Positions 37,392 through 42,679 of a DNA stretch of 42,679 nucleotides are shown here, one piece after another. The DNA is taken from positions 1-42,679 of the IMG/VR virus record IMGVR_UViG_3300048592_000419; one strand, 5' to 3'. The DNA comes from a virus. Numbering within the stretch: position 1 is the first letter of the stretch; each line of letters starts with the position of its first letter. The translations under genes and the position numbers were made by a program. The notes below the pieces were generated by a model. That model had not been told where the DNA came from and ran no database searches. It saw nothing but the letters and a program-made list of their open reading frames with translations.

Positions 37392-38138
37392 ATGGAACGT
37401 AAAACAAATCAAACGACGTGGTGGGATATTCTCGCTATTATCGTTGTATGCCTTTTAGTGGGCATCGTCGGAGCCAGGGCGCAAAACTTTGAGCAAGCAG
37501 ACAGCATTGGCCTTGTGCAACTGGATTCGATGTACCAATTGTATTTCGAGTTTAGGAAAGACAACGGCGGGGTGAATGCGATCTATACGGAACCCCTCGA
37601 CAGCGCCACAGCCGCAAACTTTGCCTTTAACGTCGCTATCGGAGCGCAAAACATCCTGACCCAAGCGGATTTACAGTATATACAATCCAGGCGTATCAAC
37701 CGGGCAACAAACGATGTGAGCGATATTTTACAGACGCTTACCGGCAAGAGCTTTACACAGCGAGGGGAACAGGCGTTTATTAGCAACCTTGCGCCGTCGT
37801 GCGATAGCTTAGGCGTATGTACAGGCTATTACACGTTTAAGCAGGACGGCGAAGTGAATAAAATACTCCGCATCCGAAACAATGGCAGCGTCCGACAGGT
37901 AAACAGTAACGGGAATAACACGTCCGGCGGTTTGCAAGGCACTGTTAAGTTTTTAGCAGGGACTAACCGCTTTGAAATCGTTTTTAGCGCTGGGAGCCTT
38001 TCCGGGCAAACCATCACGCTAACAACGGTGGAACCCGGGCGAGCCGGGCGGCAACGGTGGAAAAGCGCAGACCTCGTTTATGCACTTGTGCAAAAACTGA
38101 ATTTGAGTGATTCCGGGGCGACGGGATTAGGTAACTAA
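37392..38138 (+). CDS. Exported protein with signal-type N terminus, 248 aa
   Basis: A hydrophobic segment (WWDILAIIVVCLLVGIVGAR) followed by ARAQNFEQ gives a signal peptide with the A-x-A-Q type end. The body is Asn/Ser-rich and beta-like, with SCDSLGVC, a possible disulfide. No family was recognised. It follows the fibre-like gene and may be a second exported component of the same machinery. The start follows ACAAAAAAGAC. Confidence 0.7.
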   Translation: MERKTNQTTWWDILAIIVVCLLVGIVGARAQNFEQADSIGLVQLDSMYQLYFEFRKDNGGVNAIYTEPLDSATAANFAFNVAIGAQNILTQADLQYIQSRRINRATNDVSDILQTLTGKSFTQRGEQAFISNLAPSCDSLGVCTGYYTFKQDGEVNKILRIRNNGSVRQVNSNGNNTSGGLQGTVKFLAGTNRFEIVFSAGSLSGQTITLTTVEPGRAGRQRWKSADLVYALVQKLNLSDSGATGLGN

Positions 38139-38151
38139 TAAACTAAACACT

Positions 38152-38376
38152 ATGAGCAACGATGAATTAAAGGCGATGAATGAGGCCACAGCGTCCGCCA
38201 CGCCTGAGGAACTTTTAGGTAAGGTCAAAATGATTATCGCTGTGCTTGCCGGGCTACTCGACAAGTTCAACGGGAAACTAACGATCTGGCAAATCCTGTT
38301 TAATGCTACGGTTGTGATCGAAGCTATCCGGTCGATTATTCAAATCATTAAGGCAAAACCGCCGGTTAATGCTTAG
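38152..38376 (+). CDS. Small protein with amphipathic or membrane helices, 74 aa
   Basis: The start has the late context AAACTAAACACT. A short acidic lead is followed by KMIIAVLAGLLDKFN and LTIWQILFNATVVIEAIRSI, which could be two membrane or amphipathic helices. Length and layout would fit a small holin-like protein, but the charges between the helices make that uncertain. The end overlaps the next gene by eight bases. Confidence 0.55.
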   Translation: MSNDELKAMNEATASATPEELLGKVKMIIAVLAGLLDKFNGKLTIWQILFNATVVIEAIRSIIQIIKAKPPVNA

Positions 38377-38911
38377 GATATACACCGTCCAGCCTGGCAA
38401 ACACGACTTTTGGCCGCCGGAACCCCGCACGCCGCATCTGTCCGGCGGGCTATCCTGGCAATGGGATGTGGTGTTTGATGCGAGTTGTCGGTATAACATT
38501 CCCGGCGAAGATCAAAAGGACTTCAACAAGGGCGGGGGCGTTTCGCTGCGGATGCTGTCAAATAATCGGGACGCGGTTATGTGGGCATGGCGGTACAACC
38601 CGAAAATAGACCGCATTGATTTGACGCTTTACGTAAACAGGGGCGGCAAAATAGAGATTGGAGGCGACCCAGGGCTAGTGCTTATGTTTTTGCCGATAGC
38701 CGAAAAAGCGCGCTTAGTGCTAACATACAGCGGCGGGGGTAATTGGTCGTTAACAGTGTTTCACCTTGACCAAGACGACAAAGTTCTAGACAGGGAAACG
38801 GCATATAATAACATCAAAACGCCCGCTGTCATGTGGCGATTGGGGTTGTGGTTTGGAGGAAACCGCCCCGCGCCGCAAAAAATGCAGGTTTGGGTGGATT
38901 TTAAACGATAA
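38369..38911 (+). CDS. Hypothetical beta-rich protein, 180 aa
   Basis: The protein begins MLRIYTVQPGKHDFWPPEPR and is rich in Trp, Gly and Arg, with GGVSLRMLSNNRDAVMWAWR and YNPKIDRIDLTLYVNRGGKI. The composition suggests a lectin-like or jelly-roll beta sandwich, but no family was recognised. It may be a receptor-binding or chaperone-type accessory of the exported fibre module. It overlaps the preceding gene by eight bases. Confidence 0.65.
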   Translation: MLRIYTVQPGKHDFWPPEPRTPHLSGGLSWQWDVVFDASCRYNIPGEDQKDFNKGGGVSLRMLSNNRDAVMWAWRYNPKIDRIDLTLYVNRGGKIEIGGDPGLVLMFLPIAEKARLVLTYSGGGNWSLTVFHLDQDDKVLDRETAYNNIKTPAVMWRLGLWFGGNRPAPQKMQVWVDFKR

Positions 38912-38923
38912 AAAACAAACACC

Positions 38924-39205
38924 ATGAAAGATTCATTTTTCAGAGTCGTATTTACTTACGATTATATGGAAAGCCCTAACGGCAAACCGTCGTATGTGCG
39001 TACGGGCATTGGGCAACTCTTTTTCCAAGCCCTTGTCATGCCTAGCCTATCGGTAATTTACAAAACGATACACAGCAAAAGGAACAGCCTTCCAGCATCG
39101 GCGGAGAAATTTCTTGTTGTCGGGCGTGAACTTTTGTCCAAAGGCGATTTAACCGGCAGGGAGGATTTTATCATTTTGGACGATGAACACGAGGAGGAGG
39201 CATGA
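38924..39205 (+). CDS. Hypothetical protein, 93 aa
   Basis: The start follows AAAAACAAACACC. The protein starts with a Tyr-rich strand region (FFRVVFTYDYMESPNGKPSY) and ends in an acidic tail (DDEHEEEA). Its stop overlaps the next start by four bases. No motif was recognised. Confidence 0.6.
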   Translation: MKDSFFRVVFTYDYMESPNGKPSYVRTGIGQLFFQALVMPSLSVIYKTIHSKRNSLPASAEKFLVVGRELLSKGDLTGREDFIILDDEHEEEA

Positions 39206-39384
39206 TACAAAAGCATTACCTACCAGACGAGGAGGCTTTTAAAAGTCTTTCGCATGATTGGCCACTACAAACGCCAAAGCCACCATCATACCCGTGTATT
39301 ATTGTTTGGACGTGGTATCACGGCGTTTCCGATTGGGTGCAGGTTTGCTACATTTTTCCTGACGATTTTATTAACATAACATAG
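39202..39384 (+). CDS. Small hypothetical protein, 60 aa
   Basis: The start overlaps the preceding stop (ATGA). The protein is Trp/Pro-rich (KPPSYPCIIVWTWYHGVSDW) with two Cys. No membrane segment or known motif. It sits just before the secreted protease and may be part of the same group of accessory genes. Confidence 0.55.
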   Translation: MIQKHYLPDEEAFKSLSHDWPLQTPKPPSYPCIIVWTWYHGVSDWVQVCYIFPDDFINIT

Positions 39385-39390
39385 ATTACT

Positions 39391-40968
39391 ATGAATGTCA
39401 AAACACTATTTCAGATTCTACTACTTGCCTGCCTGCCTGCTTTGGCTTCGGCGCAAGTCATACCGCCGCCTGAAGAAACGCCGCTACCGGCAGAGTATTG
39501 GCCGGAATACCTGACAGCGGTTGAGGAGTATCAAGTCATGAAAGGGCTGTTAAAGTCCGACGGTACACCGCTTTATGACATTATACTAGACCCTATCGAA
39601 CAGATTGCAGTCGAGGCCGGATTTCAGGCAGCAGCAGCCGGGAACTGGGGTCCTGGCTACCTCGGAATCAACGCCCGGTTTGCAGAGATTCAGGTACGGG
39701 CAAAGCGCAAAGTGTGCGTGTTCATCATGGACACCGGCGGCCGCTACGATCACCAACTTTTACAGGCCGCTGCCTGGAACGAAAAAGGCCGCGATTTCAC
39801 CGGCACGGGGTTACAGGATGCACACGGGCATAGTACGCACTGCGCGGGCATAGTTGGAGCCGATGACCCGAATACGCCCCTAGGCGCTGCCAGAATGCTA
39901 GTAAAGGCAGGGCTTTTAAAGATCGTACCTGTGAAGGTGCTGAACGATCAGGGCGGCGGTACGTTTACCGCAATTACGCAAGGCTGTCTATACGCTAACA
40001 CCGTAGCGAAGGACTTAATAGCGCAGGGCTGGTTTGTGGTATACTCGTATAGCTTAGGAGGCGGCGGCATTAGTACCGACCTGGAAGCTGCCTTTGATGC
40101 CGCTACAAAGCTAGGCGTGTATATCGTTGCTGCTAACGGCAATACAGGGGGCTTGGGCGTGCAATACCCGGGCCGGTCTAAATACGCATCCGCTGTGGCC
40201 GCTTTGCAGCAATCAGGCGACGGGGTAAGTAGGGCCCCTTATTCGACATACGGCCCGGAAACGTTTGTAGCCGCTCCCGGTTCGCAAGTTCTTAGCACCT
40301 ACAAAAATGGTACGCTTGCAAGCATGAGCGGCACGAGCATGGCCACGCCGCACCTTGCCGGGGTTGTAGCTATACTTGCGAGTATCTACCCTACCGCCGA
40401 CGCAACAGCGATCAAAGCGCATATACAGAAATTCGCAACCGACTTACCGCCTTCCGGGAAAGATGACTATACGGGGTATGGTAGCCCGTTGATTAGCGCC
40501 CTAATCGACAATGCGCCGGGCAGCGCTCCGCCTCCGCCGGATCCTGAAAAGCGTAGAGAGGTGCGCACGCTTACTTTTAACGTCGGCACGTACAACGTGT
40601 ATTGGAAGCGTATAGGTGAAGCTGGTGGGGAGTTGAAAACCTTACCGGCTTCGATCACTGTATCGTTTAAAACGGACTTGTACGACGAACAAGCGTTTGA
40701 CTTGGCAAAAGCGACCGTAACCGGATTTTTCACAAACCGAGGGTTTATCCTAAAAGATGAACACGGGTTTGCGGATGCGGCGTATTACGCCCGTCACTTT
40801 TTTAATATGCTTGTGCCGAAAGAAACCGGTTTGAATATTGCAGTCACGACGGTTATCGGGAAAGATGCGTTAGGGCGGGAAGTGATACAAGAGGGTACAG
40901 TCGTTACGGGAAAGGCCGCACAGAAAAAGACAAAAGGCGTATTGCAATTCGCTTTTATCAAACCTTAA
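39391..40968 (+). CDS. Secreted subtilisin-like (S8) serine protease, 525 aa
   Basis: A signal peptide (MNVKTLFQILLLACLPALAS, then AQ) is followed by a prodomain-like region and an S8 catalytic domain. The catalytic Asp114 lies in FIMDTGGRYD, the His147 in GHSTHCAG, the Ser316 in GTSMATPHLAG, and the oxyanion Asn at 249 or 251 in AANGNTG. All are in the usual order, so the enzyme should be active. A C-terminal domain of about 140 residues (from 385) is beta-rich. It is probably secreted to the periplasm or outside. In a phage such a protease could act in lysis, in receptor processing or in maturation of the exported fibre-like protein. The start context is AACATAGATTACT. Confidence 0.9.
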   Translation: MNVKTLFQILLLACLPALASAQVIPPPEETPLPAEYWPEYLTAVEEYQVMKGLLKSDGTPLYDIILDPIEQIAVEAGFQAAAAGNWGPGYLGINARFAEIQVRAKRKVCVFIMDTGGRYDHQLLQAAAWNEKGRDFTGTGLQDAHGHSTHCAGIVGADDPNTPLGAARMLVKAGLLKIVPVKVLNDQGGGTFTAITQGCLYANTVAKDLIAQGWFVVYSYSLGGGGISTDLEAAFDAATKLGVYIVAANGNTGGLGVQYPGRSKYASAVAALQQSGDGVSRAPYSTYGPETFVAAPGSQVLSTYKNGTLASMSGTSMATPHLAGVVAILASIYPTADATAIKAHIQKFATDLPPSGKDDYTGYGSPLISALIDNAPGSAPPPPDPEKRREVRTLTFNVGTYNVYWKRIGEAGGELKTLPASITVSFKTDLYDEQAFDLAKATVTGFFTNRGFILKDEHGFADAAYYARHFFNMLVPKETGLNIAVTTVIGKDALGREVIQEGTVVTGKAAQKKTKGVLQFAFIKP

Positions 40969-40977
40969 TTAACCAAC

Positions 40978-41268
40978 ATGACCCCCCGCAAAAAGATGAA
41001 CAGAATGATATTGAGTGCAAAGGATTGGGCAAGCTCTGACACCGCAATTTTTGCCAGCTCGCTTTTTGCGTGGGCGGCTGCTTATTACAGCGAGATACTT
41101 ACAGCTCTACCTGTAATAATCGGCTTTGTATTTCAGATTTATTTGAGGTACAAAAAATTCACACAGGCAGAGCGGCACCGCGAAGAAATACACCGGGCGG
41201 CAATGAAGCTACTAAGGGAAGGGAAAATACCGCCCACAGAGCTTCCAAACCCGGATTTTGATAACTAA
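40978..41268 (+). CDS. Small membrane protein, possible holin, 96 aa
   Basis: A hydrophobic region (TAIFASSLFAWAAAYYSEIL then TALPVIIGFVFQIYL) forms one or two helices. It is followed by a charged tail (KKFTQAERHREEIHRAAMKL). The arrangement fits a small holin or holin-like anchor. The start is nine bases after the protease stop, so the two may be co-expressed. No family match was recognised. Confidence 0.6.
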   Translation: MTPRKKMNRMILSAKDWASSDTAIFASSLFAWAAAYYSEILTALPVIIGFVFQIYLRYKKFTQAERHREEIHRAAMKLLREGKIPPTELPNPDFDN

Positions 41269-41282
41269 AAAACATACACACT

Positions 41283-41693
41283 ATGCAAACGAAAAAAGCA
41301 TTTTGGCAAAGCGCCAACTTTTGGTTTGGGTTGATAGCCATAGCGGCGGCCCTATTTGGAATGGGCTTCCCGGAGGATTCTTTAAAGCAGGTGGCCGCCG
41401 GGCTGATTGCGATATTCTCAGCCGGAAACATTGCGTTCCACTACTTTAAAAGCCTAGATGGTTCTAAGCTGGTAGAGCAGCTAAAAGCGTCTTTGAAGTC
41501 GCCACAGTTTTACGCCTCTATTTTGGCGTTCCTTGTGGGCTTTCTTCCATGGCTACCTATCCCGCAAATACAAGGGCTTATTGATGCGATCTTGTCGGGT
41601 GACACGTCGTTGATGTTACAGGCAGGCTTTGCCCTGCTCATGGTCATTATTAAGCTAATCAGCCCGGGAACTGTAAAGAAAGATATTTCATAG
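41283..41693 (+). CDS. Membrane protein with several helices, possible holin, 136 aa
   Basis: The start has the late context AAAACATACACACT. Hydrophobic segments appear near 11-27, 36-54, 76-92 and 108-126. A charged segment DGSKLVEQLKASLKSPQ lies between the second and third. This fits a holin or a small multi-spanning membrane protein. It is the last rightward gene; strong terminators follow. Confidence 0.65.
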   Translation: MQTKKAFWQSANFWFGLIAIAAALFGMGFPEDSLKQVAAGLIAIFSAGNIAFHYFKSLDGSKLVEQLKASLKSPQFYASILAFLVGFLPWLPIPQIQGLIDAILSGDTSLMLQAGFALLMVIIKLISPGTVKKDIS

Positions 41694-41719
41694 GGTTTTA
41701 GGTGTTTTGTAAATGTGAA

Positions 41720-41747
41720 GCCTCTGCCGGTTGGCGGGGGCTTTTTT
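41720..41747 (+). terminator. Terminator of the late rightward operon
   Basis: A nine-pair stem with some wobble (41720-41728 with 41733-41741), GGTT loop, followed by six T (41742-41747). It lies 26 bases after the last late gene. Confidence 0.8.
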
Positions 41748-41755
41748 GTGCAAAG

Positions 41756-41782
41756 AAAAAAGCCTGCGCTGATTGCTCAGGC
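41756..41782 (-). terminator. Terminator of the right-end leftward operon
   Basis: On the minus strand GCCTG (41782-41778) pairs with CAGGC (41766-41762) and is followed by T6 (complement of A6 at 41756-41761). It lies about 105 bases past the end of the leftward gene. Confidence 0.65.
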
Positions 41783-41833
41783 AGGGTTCGTTGGGCTACT
41801 TTGCGCCGAAGCGACTTGGCCCTGTTCTTGTTT

Positions 41834-41872
41834 CCCGCCTCCTTCCGGTCTTGCGATCGTGCGGGCTTTTTG
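41834..41872 (+). terminator. Second possible rightward terminator
   Basis: CCCGC (41834-41838) pairs with GCGGG (41861-41865) around a 22-base loop, followed by CTTTTT (41866-41871). It would catch read-through from the late operon before it enters the opposing leftward gene. Confidence 0.4.
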
Positions 41873-41887
41873 TATGCGGGGGGTGGG

Positions 41888-42289
41888 CTAAGACCATATC
41901 CAATTGTCGCACCCATTGCCAAAAGCCAACTGCTTTTCGGCGTATGGTGAGTGTCCTTTACGATACACTCTGCCGTCTATAAATTTAACCCCGTCAAGCT
42001 CGCCGGGAGCGCCGTTCATTTCTGGATGGTTATATCCATTTGCGGAATATCCGCCACCGACAGGCTGATTTCTCTTCTCGCACTCAAGCCATGCCACTAT
42101 GAAGTGGCCGCTCTGATGGCCACTTCGGCGGCCTGTTGATACGGTGGTATATATCAACCCTTTGTTTGCGGGGGCTGGGTGGTTTACTGCGGTGTGGTCG
42201 GGTTGCTTAATGACAGCCGCCCGCAAATATTCAAGATATTCATTGTGTTCTTCGGCAATCGCTACGCCGGTTAAATTCAATATATTCAT
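41888..42289 (-). CDS. Hypothetical protein of right-end leftward operon, 133 aa
   Basis: The start follows AAAACTTAGAACA, the early-type context shared with the left-end genes. The protein has an acidic N terminus (NLTGVAIAEEHNEYLEYLRA), a Gly/Asn-rich middle (PVGGGYSANGYNHPEMNGAP) and ends in CDNWIWS. No membrane segment or known motif. It is on the same strand as the left-end operon, so both may belong to one early block in a circular genome. Confidence 0.65.
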   Translation of the reverse strand: MNILNLTGVAIAEEHNEYLEYLRAAVIKQPDHTAVNHPAPANKGLIYTTVSTGRRSGHQSGHFIVAWLECEKRNQPVGGGYSANGYNHPEMNGAPGELDGVKFIDGRVYRKGHSPYAEKQLAFGNGCDNWIWS

Positions 42290-42310
42290 TGTTCTAAGTT
42301 TTGATTGTCA

Positions 42311-42556
42311 TTATTCGTAAATCCCTATTTCAGAGGGATCAATTCGCCTCCCACTAATTGTAAAGCCGCCAGCCCCGCAGCTTTCATCTGCTACCGGAAG
42401 CGTGAATACTTCCGGCTCAATATCAATCTCTGCTGGGTCATAAGCAATTGACGTTCCAAGTGCATAGCACCCTAACAGCACGTCAATTGCTATTTCTTTG
42501 AAGTTTCTCAACGCCAGGTTTTGCGCGGCGATGTTGCGCATTTTTTTGTACTTCAT
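42311..42556 (-). CDS. Hypothetical protein of right-end leftward operon, 81 aa
   Basis: The start follows AAAATCAAAAATC. The protein has a basic helical start (MKYKKMRNIAAQNLALRNFK), then an acidic section with CGAGGFTISGRRIDPSE. No family was recognised. The gene lies upstream of the 133-residue gene with a gap of about 20 bases. Its promoter would be to the right, in the unreliable end of the window. Confidence 0.6.
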   Translation of the reverse strand: MKYKKMRNIAAQNLALRNFKEIAIDVLLGCYALGTSIAYDPAEIDIEPEVFTLPVADESCGAGGFTISGRRIDPSEIGIYE

Positions 42557-42599
42557 GATTTTTGATTTTAGTCGTTTAAAATTCCATTTGGCGCCGGGG

Positions 42600-42679
42600 C
42601 TTGGCTTTTGCGGGGGGGGGGGGGGGGGAAAAAAATTGGGCGCGTTAAAAATGTGCCAATTGGTTTTGTTATCCCCCGC
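42600..42679. other. Low-quality window end with G17 and A7 runs
   Basis: G runs from 42612 to 42628 (17 bases) and is followed by seven A. Such a run is unlike anything else in the window and typical of sequencing or assembly error at a contig end. The leftward operon promoter cannot be read here. Confidence 0.6.

Noticed and set aside
1-42679. CRISPR array
   Set aside because: No set of regularly spaced direct repeats with unique spacers was seen; the TGTCGC array and the iterons are too short and irregular.
1-42679. Integrase, excisionase or attachment site
   Set aside because: No tyrosine or serine recombinase motif was found. The tRNA-like element could be an att remnant, but no repeat of it was seen.
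1-42679. Insertion sequences or transposase genes
   Set aside because: No transposase motif was found. The 50-bp inverted repeat brackets genes that have no transposase features.

Overview
The window looks like most of the genome of a tailed, siphovirus-type bacteriophage of a Bacteroidetes host, about 43 kb and tightly packed. Three things point to that host. Promoters fit the Bacteroidetes type (TTG-N20-TAnnTTTG, clearest at 28053-28083). Shine-Dalgarno sequences are almost absent and are replaced by A-rich start contexts. Signal peptides end in the A-x-A-Q form common in that phylum. No integrase or clear lysogeny repressor was recognised. The two ends carry leftward genes with the same early-type start context, so the contig is probably a circular or permuted genome opened inside a leftward early block. 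The last ~70 bases, with a run of 17 G, look unreliable.

Layout. 1-2740: a leftward operon (small possible DNA-binding protein, membrane protein, unknown, 524-residue membrane/coiled-coil protein) bounded by an exact 50-bp inverted repeat that carries a promoter. 2750-12650: rightward early region with an ERF recombinase, a tandem ribbon-helix-helix-like protein, an adenine-type and a C5 DNA methyltransferase, a helix-turn-helix replication initiator with iterons inside its gene (probable origin), a DnaB helicase, two VRR-NUC-type genes (one truncated) and a membrane-anchored T5orf172-like protein. 12650-16410: a tRNA-Ser-like element, a ParB/DUF4417 protein, an HExxH protein and the terminase pair. 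16420-34380: virion genes, including portal, Mu-F-like protein, G/T tail chaperones with a -1 frameshift site, tape measure, scaffold, probable major capsid protein and three tandem tail-tube-like paralogues. 34389-41693: fibre, exported proteins, a secreted subtilisin-like protease and holin-like membrane proteins. 41694-41872: terminators between converging operons. 41888-42556: two leftward genes.

How the parts fit. The initiator binds its own gene and recruits DnaB. ERF and VRR-NUC handle recombination intermediates, the methyltransferases modify phage DNA, and the late block packages DNA and builds the virion. No peptidoglycan hydrolase was recognised, so lysis is unexplained.

Most unusual signals: (i) RNA elements in intergenic gaps at 6424-6511 and 12312-12398 (and more weakly 8887-8984) in which the loop of one hairpin is perfectly complementary to the loop of the following terminator hairpin; (ii) sixteen copies of TGTCGC/GCGACA in 270 bp of coding DNA, read in all three frames; (iii) a 226-codon second-frame gene nested in the C5 methyltransferase, with conserved-looking motifs in both frames; (iv) two start-codon context classes that separate early from late genes; (v) signal peptides on several late proteins. 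All functional assignments come from motif reading by eye, without database searches.
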